Of a stretch of DNA of 64,000 bases, positions 8,942 to 16,682 are shown in pieces. Numbering within the stretch: position 1 is the stretch's first letter; the number at the start of each line of letters is the position of its first letter. The DNA comes from Flavobacterium sp. CF108 (GTDB lineage: Bacteria; Bacteroidota; Bacteroidia; Flavobacteriales; Flavobacteriaceae). The notes below the pieces were generated by a model. That model was given only the letters and a program-made list of their open reading frames with translations, did no database searches and was not told the DNA's origin. The stretch covers positions 744,001-808,000 of the forward strand of contig NZ_FQWW01000001.1 in NCBI RefSeq assembly GCF_900129795.1. The letters are read 5' to 3'. The translations under genes were made by a program, and so were the position numbers.

Positions 8942-10057
8942 ATGGCTTGGAGTTTTCGAAAACGCATCAAAATTATCCCGGGAGTTCATCTTAATCTTAG
9001 CAAAAGTGGTATCTCTACTTCTATAGGAATTAGAGGAACAAGTATGACTTTTGGAAGCTCAGGGACTTATCTAAACACAAATGTGTTAGGTATTAGTAAT
9101 AGGCAACGACTAAACTATCCAGAAACTAATTTTAGTCCTCAAATTTATAATGAAACACTAGAACTTACAGACAACATCTTTAGCTCTGATATACATGAGA
9201 TTACAAGTCAAAACATGCAGGGAATTAAAGAAGCAATAATCTTGGCTCATGAACAAAGAAAAGATTTAAAAAAAGATCTCTTAAAACTAAAAACTTCATT
9301 AAATTCTACAAAATTAAAACTAGGTTTAAGTTATTTTCTAATATATGGTTTAGTAAAAAAAACAATTCCTGAAAATTTAAAAACAGATATTGGAGAACAG
9401 AAAAAAGCAATTATACAAACTGAGGAACAAATCAAAAATTGTTTCGTTAAACTTGATATTGATTTTGATCCAGAGATAAAAGAAAAATATGATACTCTTT
9501 TACAAACATTTACCAAATTAGCAAGCTCCCAGAAAATTTGGGATGTCACCAGTGCTTATTATCAAGATAGAGTAGCTGCCAGATCTTCTGCAAGTACAAT
9601 AGTAAAGAAAAAAGATGTACGGTTTTCTGTTAAATCCCTGCCTGATATAAAATCAGATTTTAATGCTCTATATTTTCAAAATGCTAATGGTGCAGATTTA
9701 TATTTCTATCCGAGTTTTATAGTTATGTATTCAAACAATACAAATTTTGCCTTAATTGGGATTGACGAACTTATTTTTAATCAAAATTATGTAAGGTTTA
9801 CCGAAACAGGAATTATTCCAAAAGACTCAAAGGTAATAGATCGAACTTGGGCAAAAGTAAATAAAAATGGAACTCCTGATAAAAGATTTAAAGGCAATTA
9901 TCAAATTCCTATTGTTCGTTATGGAGAAATTAACCTTAGAACAAATACTGGACTAAATGAAGAATACGAATTTAGTAATTATGAATTTACAGAAGAATTT
10001 GGTAAGGCCTTTAGAGATTATCAGTCAACAATAAAATCATTAAAACAGCTTAATTAA
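8942..10057 (+). CDS. DUF4236 domain protein
   Basis: 371 residues. The first ~55 match the DUF4236 pattern: FRKRIKIIPGVHLNLSKSGIS followed by IGIRG and a Gly/Thr-rich strand. The middle (about 75-170) is predicted as long Lys/Glu-rich helices, probably a coiled coil, containing one short hydrophobic patch. The C-terminal third is beta-rich with repeated Asn/Phe/Tyr. No catalytic motif is seen. TACTTTTG at 8907-8914 fits a -7 box 27 bases before the start. Function unknown. Confidence 0.75.
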   Translation: MAWSFRKRIKIIPGVHLNLSKSGISTSIGIRGTSMTFGSSGTYLNTNVLGISNRQRLNYPETNFSPQIYNETLELTDNIFSSDIHEITSQNMQGIKEAIILAHEQRKDLKKDLLKLKTSLNSTKLKLGLSYFLIYGLVKKTIPENLKTDIGEQKKAIIQTEEQIKNCFVKLDIDFDPEIKEKYDTLLQTFTKLASSQKIWDVTSAYYQDRVAARSSASTIVKKKDVRFSVKSLPDIKSDFNALYFQNANGADLYFYPSFIVMYSNNTNFALIGIDELIFNQNYVRFTETGIIPKDSKVIDRTWAKVNKNGTPDKRFKGNYQIPIVRYGEINLRTNTGLNEEYEFSNYEFTEEFGKAFRDYQSTIKSLKQLN

Positions 10058-10230
10058 TATTCCGTAGGAATATCTCATCGGTAGAAAAAAAATAGTATCG
10101 CTGTAAAGTGTGTCCTGTAAGGACACCTGTTTTATGGAAACACATATCTGCAATATCAATCAAACGTTCCTACGGAACGTATAACTGCAATTCAAATTTA
10201 ATCCTACCAATGAGACATTCCTACAGAATG
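10057..10230. repeat. Array of four small hairpins (TTCC-TAC-GGAA family)
   Basis: Four short palindromes follow each other: ATATTCCGTAGGAATAT (10057-10073), GTGTCCTGTAAGGACAC (10110-10126), ACGTTCCTACGGAACGT (10164-10180) and CATTCCTACAGAATG (10216-10230). The first three have 7-bp arms around GTA or TAC. The array fills almost the whole gap and touches the stop codon of the previous gene. Confidence 0.8.
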
Positions 10231-10307
10231 AATTGTTTTATCTGGCTTATTTTAAAAGTTATATATTTGAAAATATCAATTTTATAATTCTAAAAAGTCA
10301 TAAAGAA

Positions 10308-11042
10308 ATGGGACTATTCAATAATCTTTTTAAAAAGAAAGAAGAAAAAACAGAATCAACTATCGATCTACAAAATGACAAACACTTTACATCTGAAAAT
10401 GATTTTTTAGAGAAATTTGGAGCACTTGCTTTAGAAAAACAAAGAAATCTTTATAGTGTAACCGGCGAACTTTCCTGGAATGTAGATATGAATAAAGAAG
10501 AAATAATATTTGGAGATAATCTTATATTTCCAATTCAGGTTTTGGGCTCATTTTCGAATGCGTCAGAAACATGGCTTTGGATCTGGGAGAATAAAGCTGG
10601 TTATGCTGAATCTGTTATGAAACAAGCTCTTTTATTGAAGCAGTATGGAGAAGAAAATAATATTGATTTATTGACAGTTGGACAATTTGATGCGGCAGAG
10701 AATGATTTACATTTAATAGGTATGATTGCTGTTGAAATGTTTAATGCAAGTGGATATTACCTTGGAAATTATGGTCAGGGAACAATGATTCTTACTATTA
10801 AATCTGATGTAATAGATAAATCTGAAAGTGAAGAATTATCTCGAATTTTAACTGTTTTTCCAGAATTGATTTCAACATTTGAAATTCAAAATCATAAAAA
10901 TGCTTTCACAAATTATCTATCTCAAAAAGGTTATAAATTAACATTAAATGGAAATGAAATTAAAGCAGAAAAGAATGAAAATGTGATTAATACTGTTTTT
11001 AATGAAGATAATCTTTTGACAAAATTAAATGGCAATTCTTAA
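10308..11042 (+). CDS. DUF6882-like protein
   Basis: 244 residues with no signal peptide. Lys/Glu-rich N-terminus (FNNLFKKKEEK), then a compact domain with WLWIWENKAGY at about residues 88-98, LLTVGQFDA and GMIAVEMFNASGYYLGNYG, which fits the DUF6882 pattern. I chose ATG at 10308 because the longer frame from 10233 starts at the edge of the hairpin array and would add a poorly ordered hydrophobic lead. Cytoplasmic; function unknown. Confidence 0.7.
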   Translation: MGLFNNLFKKKEEKTESTIDLQNDKHFTSENDFLEKFGALALEKQRNLYSVTGELSWNVDMNKEEIIFGDNLIFPIQVLGSFSNASETWLWIWENKAGYAESVMKQALLLKQYGEENNIDLLTVGQFDAAENDLHLIGMIAVEMFNASGYYLGNYGQGTMILTIKSDVIDKSESEELSRILTVFPELISTFEIQNHKNAFTNYLSQKGYKLTLNGNEIKAEKNENVINTVFNEDNLLTKLNGNS

Positions 11043-11127
11043 GCTTTGTAAGTACAAATGAGAATTTGTATCGCAAAACATGAAACCTCAAACCTGAAAC
11101 AAAAAACTAACCACAAAGTGCAGCTCC

Positions 11128-11240
11128 GCGTGAGGGATAGAGCTAAGCTACCGAAGTAGCAGCGAAAGCCCGACAGCATCCCGATAAAAGGGCGAATATG
11201 CGTAAAATGAATTAGCCCTTTTGTCGGGATGGTGGCACGC
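11128..11240 (+). ncRNA. Candidate structured RNA (flavobacterial GCGUGAGGGAUAG motif)
   Basis: A GC-rich island inside the 342-bp gap 11043-11384. It folds into a three-way shape: closing stem GCGTG (11128-11132) with CACGC (11236-11240); hairpin GCTAC-CGAA-GTAGC (11147-11160); and a 17-bp stem CATCCCGATAAAAGGGC (11177-11193) with its complement at 11215-11231 (one G-U pair). The unpaired words TGAGGGATAG and AGCGAAAGCCCGAC look like conserved core. From memory, this resembles the Flavo-1 type RNA motif of Bacteroidota; that name is unverified. The strand is inferred from the core words. The gap also holds a GAAACCTGAAAC repeat on the left and a TATATTTG box at 11339-11346 on the right. Confidence 0.6.
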
Positions 11241-11384
11241 CCTAATTATTAAGTTTCAACGGAAAAGAATATCGATTTAAAATGCTGAAAAAAACTCCAC
11301 AATGTGGCTTTCCGTAAAAATGGTTGGTTATAATATTTTATATTTGAAATAAATCTAACCAAACCCAAATCAAAATTCCTACTG

Positions 11385-12761
11385 ATGAAACACAAATTAA
11401 TTTCGTTATTCGTGTTGGTTTTCATTATTTTTTCTTGTAAAAATGAAACTAAAGAAAGTAATTCTATTTCAGAACCTCAAAAATCGAACGCAAATACAAC
11501 TGAATCAGACAATATAAAAAGTGATTCGGCAGCGGTGAATTCTTCAAGCAATAATTTGGCAGAAAACAAAAAATTATTGTTGGATTTTTATCTTAAAAAT
11601 GATAAAAAACCGCAATACTTTTTAATTAACAACAATAAAGATACTACGATTGTCTGCGCAGAAAAAACCAAAATAACAATTTCGGCGAATAGTTTTATTG
11701 TTTCAAAAACACAAAAAGAGGTTTCGGGACAAATTAAAATTTCGGTTAAAGAATATTATAGTATTTCGGATATTCTTTTAGGCAGACTTTCGACAACTTC
11801 AAACGGAAAGTTACTGGAAACTGGCGGAATGCTGGATATAAATGCTGTTTCGGGTTTGGAAAAATGTGATTTGAAAAAGGGAAAAAGTATTGAAATTGAA
11901 ATGCCTAAAAAGAAAGAAAAAGAGAGAATGCAGCTTTTTAACGGAAAGAGAACAAATGATCAGGTTAATTGGCAGCTGGCTGAGGTTTCGATCAATTTAA
12001 ATAAGGTTTATAGTAAAGTTGATGAAATGCCTGTTTATCCGGGTGGTAATCAAGTGTTATATAAAACTCTTGGCAACAATATAATTTTACCGGACGAAAT
12101 TATCTCAGGTAGAGTTACAAGTACTTTTGTTGTAGATAAAGAAGGAAATGTAACCAATATTAAAATAATAAAAGGCTTAAGCAAAGAGGTTGATGAAGCT
12201 GTGGTTAAGGCTTTTAAAAAGCTTTCAAAGTTTATTCCGGGCAAAGTAAATGGTATTCCTGTAAATGTTCAATATTCACTTCCCGTTAATATTCACTCAG
12301 ATGAAGATGGTAATAATGGCTATTTAAGTTCTACTTCTAACAGCAGCGGGTCTGGTAATTATGAAGTAAAAAAAACAAAAGCAGAGGAATTTGGTTCTTA
12401 CTTATTTAAAAGTGCGAAACTAGGTTTTATAAATTGTGACAGATTTTTGGATTATGATGAATCGTCTAAAATTGATTATGTGATTAATTTTAAAAATGAC
12501 AGCAATACTTCTGTAAGTATCATATTTCATAGTATAAAATCTGTAATGACAGGATACTCAAATGGTGATAATGTCTCGTTTAACAATATTCCATCTGGAG
12601 AAAAGATTACTATTTTTGCAATTAAATATGTTGACAATAAACCTTATTTAGCCACTCAGGAAACTGGAACTTCACAACAAAAATTGAATAATTTGGCTTT
12701 TGAGGAAGTAACTCCTGAAAAATTAAAACAGGAAATAAAAAAATTGGACCAACTAAACTAA
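11385..12761 (+). CDS. Lipoprotein with internal TonB-C-like domain
   Basis: 458 residues. Signal peptide with lipobox IIFSC, so Cys18 is probably lipidated. A Ser/Asn-rich linker follows, then a beta-rich domain (about 60-190), then a segment of about residues 212-306 with the TonB C-terminal pattern: MPVYPGG, GRVTSTFVVDKEGNVTNIKI, and a final LPVNI. A last beta-rich domain runs to the C-terminus. There is no transmembrane helix and no Pro-rich spacer, and the domain is in the middle, so it is not an ordinary energy transducer. It may be a periplasmic or surface adaptor. Next gene 36 bp downstream. Confidence 0.75.
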   Translation: MKHKLISLFVLVFIIFSCKNETKESNSISEPQKSNANTTESDNIKSDSAAVNSSSNNLAENKKLLLDFYLKNDKKPQYFLINNNKDTTIVCAEKTKITISANSFIVSKTQKEVSGQIKISVKEYYSISDILLGRLSTTSNGKLLETGGMLDINAVSGLEKCDLKKGKSIEIEMPKKKEKERMQLFNGKRTNDQVNWQLAEVSINLNKVYSKVDEMPVYPGGNQVLYKTLGNNIILPDEIISGRVTSTFVVDKEGNVTNIKIIKGLSKEVDEAVVKAFKKLSKFIPGKVNGIPVNVQYSLPVNIHSDEDGNNGYLSSTSNSSGSGNYEVKKTKAEEFGSYLFKSAKLGFINCDRFLDYDESSKIDYVINFKNDSNTSVSIIFHSIKSVMTGYSNGDNVSFNNIPSGEKITIFAIKYVDNKPYLATQETGTSQQKLNNLAFEEVTPEKLKQEIKKLDQLN

Positions 12762-12797
12762 TTCTCTCTTTTCAATAATTGTTATTACAGAATCTAC

Positions 12798-13400
12798 ATG
12801 AAAAACTTTTTGCTGGTTTATTTATTTATATCATTTTCAAATATTGTTTGCGGACAAAAATTAGTTTCAGGCGAATATGATTCTGGAATGAATCTTTCTT
12901 ATGATGAATCGTCTAAGATGCTGACGGGGTATTTTGAAAGTTATACCGGATTAGATGAAGAAACCAACAACCCTAAATTTTCTTGTATTTTTTATATTGA
13001 AGGAAAAGTTACGGGGAAAAAATTTAGCGTAAAAACTTATTATCCAGAAGATAAAAACGATGATGTAATTTTAGGAACAATTGAAATAATCAATAACAAA
13101 ACCATTAAAATAAAACTTCCTGAAGAGCATGGCGGATGCTGGAATGTACAGCATTTTGCAGATAAGCCTGAACAATTTGAGTTGGAAAAGAAAAACAATT
13201 GGATACAGGTTAGATATGTAAACAAAAGCAAATCGTTCTTTTTTAAAGAAAACTCTAACCTTAGTAAAACAAAAATGTATTTAATTAAAAATGATATTGT
13301 TTATGTCGAAAAAATTGAAAACGGAAAAGCACATTGTAGCTACAAAGGAAAAAAGATCATAAAAGGCTGGATTAACATTGATGATCTAAATAAATTGTAA
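12798..13400 (+). CDS. Secreted protein with C-terminal SH3-like segment
   Basis: 200 residues, signal peptide ending near ISFSNIVCGQ. The middle is a beta-sheet-rich domain; the last ~55 residues (FFFKENSNLSKTKMYLIKND to WINIDDL) resemble a bacterial SH3 domain of the kind often found in cell-envelope proteins. It probably shares a transcript with the TonB-C-like lipoprotein. No enzyme motif is seen. A YDESSK phrase occurs in both neighbours, but the alignment does not extend. Confidence 0.65.
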   Translation: MKNFLLVYLFISFSNIVCGQKLVSGEYDSGMNLSYDESSKMLTGYFESYTGLDEETNNPKFSCIFYIEGKVTGKKFSVKTYYPEDKNDDVILGTIEIINNKTIKIKLPEEHGGCWNVQHFADKPEQFELEKKNNWIQVRYVNKSKSFFFKENSNLSKTKMYLIKNDIVYVEKIENGKAHCSYKGKKIIKGWINIDDLNKL

Positions 13401-13464
13401 CAAAAGCCCCAATGAACGCAAAACTGAGTATTTAAATCTCAAATTTTTAAATTCCAAATTTTAA

Positions 13465-14091
13465 TTAATTTTTGGAATTTGGAATTTTTAATATTGGATT
13501 TTTCTCCTCCTGAAATAATAATTTAATGTTTTCGTAAGAGTTTTTAAGTGCTTCTTTGATTTGTTCTGGGTTTAGCCAAGCTACTTTTTCGATTCCTTCT
13601 TCGATTTGTCCGTGTGGAGTTCCTTCAAAATCAGAATGCATTTCGAACCAATGCGTGATTTTGAGTTTGTATTTTCCGTTGCGTTTAAAGATATGATATG
13701 TTTTTTGAAGCTTTTGAACAATACGGAGTTGGTTTACGCCTGTTTCTTCCTCAACTTCCCGCATGGCGGTGGCTTCAATATCCTCGCCTTTCTCGATTCC
13801 GCCTTTTGGTAAGTCCCATTTTCCGTTTCTAAAGATGAATAAAACCTCACCTTTTTTATTGTACACAAAACCTCCGCCGGCTTTATTTACCGGAATTTTG
13901 GCTTTGAGGGTTTTCATTATTTCACTTTCGTCAGGATGATATAAAATAGCTTTTTGAATTTTATTTTGAAAAATTTTTACTATAAGCTGTTCGATATCAA
14001 TACTTTCTAACAAGAACAATTGAAAATCTGTCTCGCGGGAGATTTCATTTGTCAAAAAAAGTGGTTTGTCGTTCACAAAAACTTTATACAT
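13465..14091 (-). CDS. NUDIX hydrolase
   Basis: Hydrolyses nucleoside diphosphates linked to another moiety; the specific substrate is unknown. 208 residues, with the NUDIX box GGIEKGEDIEATAMREVEEE at about residues 96-115, followed by TG and hydrophobics, so the metal-binding REVEEE is complete. The N-terminal ~65 residues form a separate small domain (FVNDKPLFLTNE) seen in flavobacterial homologues. Its start codon at 14089-14091 overlaps the promoter box of pyrE, which reads the other way. Confidence 0.9.
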   Translation of the reverse strand: MYKVFVNDKPLFLTNEISRETDFQLFLLESIDIEQLIVKIFQNKIQKAILYHPDESEIMKTLKAKIPVNKAGGGFVYNKKGEVLFIFRNGKWDLPKGGIEKGEDIEATAMREVEEETGVNQLRIVQKLQKTYHIFKRNGKYKLKITHWFEMHSDFEGTPHGQIEEGIEKVAWLNPEQIKEALKNSYENIKLLFQEEKNPILKIPNSKN

Positions 14092-14094
14092 TTG
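14065..14094 (+). promoter_or_regulatory. pyrE promoter
   Basis: TTTG at 14065-14068, 18 bases, then TACATTTG at 14087-14094: a complete match to the Bacteroidota sigma-A consensus. It lies inside the first 27 bases of the divergent NUDIX coding region. Transcription would begin within a few bases of the pyrE ATG at 14099, so the mRNA may be leaderless. Confidence 0.75.
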
Positions 14095-14098
14095 TACT

Positions 14099-14743
14099 AT
14101 GATTTTTAATAAAGATACTGCCGAAAAAACAGCCGAATTGCTTTTGCAAATAAATGCAATTAAATTGAATCCCGAAAATCCTTTTACATGGGCTTCTGGT
14201 TGGAAATCTCCTATTTATTGTGATAACAGGTTAATTCTTTCATTTCCGAGCATTAGAAACTATGTTCGTGATGAATTTGCTAAGAACATTGAAAAACAAT
14301 TTGGAAAACCTGATGTGATTGCCGGTGTTGCTACTGGGGCCATTGGAATTGGAATTTTAGTTGCCGAAAGTCTTGGACTTCCGTTTGTATATGTGCGTCC
14401 GGAACCTAAAAAACACGGAAGACAAAACCAAGTTGAAGGTTTTTTTCAAAAAGGACAAAATGTTGTTGTTGTTGAAGATTTAATCAGCACAGGAAACAGC
14501 AGTTTGCTTGCCGTTGAAGCTTTACGCAATGAAGGTGCTAATATTAAAGGAATGGCAGCGATTTTTACCTATGGTTTTAATGTTGCCGAAGAGAATTTCA
14601 AAAATGCTAATGTTGATTTATTCACTTTAAGCAACTACGAAAATCTTTTAGATTTAGCAGTTCAAAAACAATATATCACAGAAGACCAGCAATCTACACT
14701 ACAAGAATGGAGCGTAAGCCCATCGACTTGGGGACAGGAGTAA
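14099..14743 (+). CDS. pyrE: Orotate phosphoribosyltransferase
   Basis: Joins orotate to PRPP to give OMP, the fifth step of pyrimidine synthesis; cytoplasmic. 214 residues. The PRPP-binding motif VVVVEDLISTGNS (about residues 122-134) is complete, and VIAGVATGAIGIG and the flexible loop KKHGRQNQ are also present. I chose ATG at 14099; the longer frame from 14066 would begin inside the promoter and the NUDIX gene. The stop is followed immediately by a heptamer microsatellite. Confidence 0.95.
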   Translation: MIFNKDTAEKTAELLLQINAIKLNPENPFTWASGWKSPIYCDNRLILSFPSIRNYVRDEFAKNIEKQFGKPDVIAGVATGAIGIGILVAESLGLPFVYVRPEPKKHGRQNQVEGFFQKGQNVVVVEDLISTGNSSLLAVEALRNEGANIKGMAAIFTYGFNVAEENFKNANVDLFTLSNYENLLDLAVQKQYITEDQQSTLQEWSVSPSTWGQE

Positions 14744-14811
14744 ATTTTAGATTTTAGATTTTAGATTTTAGATTTTAGATTTTAGATTTTAGATTTTAGA
14801 TTTTAGATTTT
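14744..14811. repeat. Heptamer microsatellite (ATTTTAG)9
   Basis: Nine perfect tandem copies of ATTTTAG (14744-14806) plus a partial tenth, beginning one base after the pyrE stop codon. No coding region is affected. Confidence 0.97.
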
Positions 14812-14888
14812 CTAAAAATCGCTTCGCTCTTTTTGGGATTTGGAATTTATTTTGATTGCTACATACAAATAAAAAAACAAAATATTAT

Positions 14889-15281
14889 ATGAACTTAGAA
14901 AGTCCAAAAGTTACCGTTCAGAAATCAGCTCAGGATTTATTCGATCAACTGACTGATGTTAAGAATTTTGAAAAATTAATGCCGGATAACATCGCTAAAT
15001 TTGAAGTAATTGGCGAAGATGCTTTTATTTTTGGATTGAAAGGTATGCCGGAAATCAAATTAAAAATGAAAGATAAAGTAGCTCCTAACAAAATTGTTTT
15101 GGGTGCTGCAAGTGATAAACTTCCGTTTACTTTAACTTCAAATATTGACTCTATTTCTGATTCAGAAAGTGCTGTTCAATTATTCTTTGAAGGCGAATTC
15201 AACGCTATGATGGCGATGATGGTTAAAGGTCCAATCAGTAAGTTTATTGAAACTTTAGCAAACAATATGACAAAATTATAA
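14889..15281 (+). CDS. SRPBCC (START-like) family protein
   Basis: 130 residues. The pattern fits a small ligand-binding helix-grip fold: N-terminal strand SPKVTVQKSAQDLFDQLTDV, central FIFGLKGMPEIKLKM, and a long C-terminal helix (GPISKFIETLANNM). I chose ATG at 14889 in place of the frame start at 14856 because residues 12 onward begin the domain. There is no signal peptide; the ligand is unknown. It follows pyrE in the same direction after a microsatellite and is closed by a hairpin. Confidence 0.75.
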   Translation: MNLESPKVTVQKSAQDLFDQLTDVKNFEKLMPDNIAKFEVIGEDAFIFGLKGMPEIKLKMKDKVAPNKIVLGAASDKLPFTLTSNIDSISDSESAVQLFFEGEFNAMMAMMVKGPISKFIETLANNMTKL

Positions 15282-15329
15282 TTGTGAATTGTAAATTGTG
15301 AATTATAAATTGTTAATTATAAATGAAAA

Positions 15330-15357
15330 GCCTGATTTAATTGTCGGGCATTTTTTT
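15330..15357 (+). terminator. Intrinsic terminator after the SRPBCC gene
   Basis: Stem GCCTGA (15330-15335) with TCGGGC (15344-15349, one G-T pair), flanking A/T pairs, then T7. An AATTGTAAATTGTGAATT-type low-complexity run precedes it (15283-15322). Confidence 0.6.
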
Positions 15358-15472
15358 GCTACAGATTAAAAGGATTAAAATGATTTTTTTCTCACGCAGA
15401 TCTGGCAGATTCTGCAGATTTATTTTAAGCAAAAAACCTTTGAACCTTTGCCTCTCTGCACCTTTGAACCTC
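15358..15472. repeat. Word-like degenerate repeats between convergent genes
   Basis: Contains AGATTAAAAGGATTAAAATG and CTGGCAGATTCTGCAGATT texts, then a CCTTTGAACCTTTGCCTCTC text. Related texts occur at 1508-1545, 2690-2726 and 39545-39610. No gene. Confidence 0.6.
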
Positions 15473-16201
15473 CTAGTAAAGCATCTGAATCTCCTTTATC
15501 TCAAATTCAGAAACAGAATCATCTTCCAATAAAACCTGCAGTTTTCCAATAGGTGAAACGCCCTGAATAATTCCCATAAAGTTTTTGTCTTCTAAATTTT
15601 TAAAAGGCATTGGAACTCCTTTTTTGAACAGCGAATTAAAATAATCTATCCAGAAAAGGGATGATGAGGTTATCCATAATTTGGTTTTCTCTTCTATTTT
15701 TTCGGTAATTAAAATTGCCAGATTCTCTTTGTCAAAAGTTTTTCCGGAGATGACTGCCAAAGAAGATCCACGAGGCAGTTCCTCATAATTAGTTTGATTG
15801 ACATTTATTCCGATTCCGACAACTGACACTATCCTGCCATCGCTTTTTAGGGTATTTTCTATTAATATGCCACCAATTTTTTTATTGTATGACATTATGT
15901 CGTTAGGCCATTTTATGCATAAATCAGGAATATTTAACGATTTCAAGGCATCTAAAACAGCTAAAGAAACGACAATACTTAAATTAAAAACCTGTTCATT
16001 ATCAAAGAGAAAATCTTTTACCAAGACGCTCATAATTAAGTTTTTACCCGTCTCAGAGCTCCACTTTGCCCCCATTTGCCCCTTGCCTTTTGTCTGATTT
16101 TCAGCCGTTACCACCGTAAAATTCTCCTGTTCATCCTGACTTGACAACGATTTTAAGAAATCATTTGTGGAATCTATGGCATCGAGTTTGATTAGTTTCA
16201 T
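15473..16201 (-). CDS. birA: Biotin--[acetyl-CoA-carboxylase] ligase, no repressor domain
   Basis: Activates biotin with ATP and attaches it to the carrier lysine of biotin-dependent carboxylases. 242 residues: the catalytic core only, without the N-terminal helix-turn-helix of E. coli BirA, so it is a ligase and not a biotin repressor. Motifs: N-terminal DSTND, the biotinyl-AMP loop GKGQMGAKW (about residues 38-46), CIKWPND and GGILIE. Divergent from rsfS. Confidence 0.93.
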   Translation of the reverse strand: MKLIKLDAIDSTNDFLKSLSSQDEQENFTVVTAENQTKGKGQMGAKWSSETGKNLIMSVLVKDFLFDNEQVFNLSIVVSLAVLDALKSLNIPDLCIKWPNDIMSYNKKIGGILIENTLKSDGRIVSVVGIGINVNQTNYEELPRGSSLAVISGKTFDKENLAILITEKIEEKTKLWITSSSLFWIDYFNSLFKKGVPMPFKNLEDKNFMGIIQGVSPIGKLQVLLEDDSVSEFEIKEIQMLY

Positions 16202-16293
16202 TAAATAATTTAAATATCTTAATTTAATATTTTGTTAAGGTTCAAAAATAATCACAAAATTTGGTAACTTTACAAATTCATATAAAATAATTC

Positions 16294-16665
16294 ATGGCGA
16301 AAAAGACTATTAATAATGATGTTCTATTGGCGAACATAATCAAAGGGATTGAGGAAGTAAAAGGAAATGATATCGACATTCTTGACTTAAGAGATATAGA
16401 CACAGCAGTTTGTGACTATTTTGTCATTTGCAACGGTAGCTCAAATACCCAAGTTAACGCCATTGTAAACTCAATTCAAAAAACAGTTTCAAAAGACTTA
16501 AAAGACAAACCCTGGCACGTAGAAGGAACCGATAATGCAGAATGGGTTCTTATGGATTATGTGCATATCGTGGTACATGTTTTCCAAAAACACATTCGTG
16601 AATACTATAATATCGAAAGCCTTTGGGGTGACGCCAAAATAACTACAATCGAAAACAAATACTAA
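16294..16665 (+). CDS. rsfS: Ribosome silencing factor
   Basis: Binds protein L14 on the large subunit and blocks subunit joining when nutrients are short. 123 residues, with the family core DYFVICNGSSNTQVNAI and a C-terminal WVLMDYVHIVVHVF, ending in REYYNIESLWGDA. It begins the ftsH transcript; ftsH starts 17 bp after its stop. Confidence 0.95.
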   Translation: MAKKTINNDVLLANIIKGIEEVKGNDIDILDLRDIDTAVCDYFVICNGSSNTQVNAIVNSIQKTVSKDLKDKPWHVEGTDNAEWVLMDYVHIVVHVFQKHIREYYNIESLWGDAKITTIENKY

Positions 16666-16682
16666 AAGAAAAATTTTTCTAA

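Noticed and set aside
10057..10230. CRISPR array
   Set aside because: Units are hairpins with changing arms and irregular spacing, not identical direct repeats, and no cas gene is present.
12455..12920. Shared TATGATGAATCGTCTAA text in two neighbouring genes
   Set aside because: The match of ~17 bases does not extend on either side, so duplication is not supported.
14744..14811. Phase-variable coding repeat
   Set aside because: The run starts after the pyrE stop codon and ends 77 bases before the next start, so it changes no frame.
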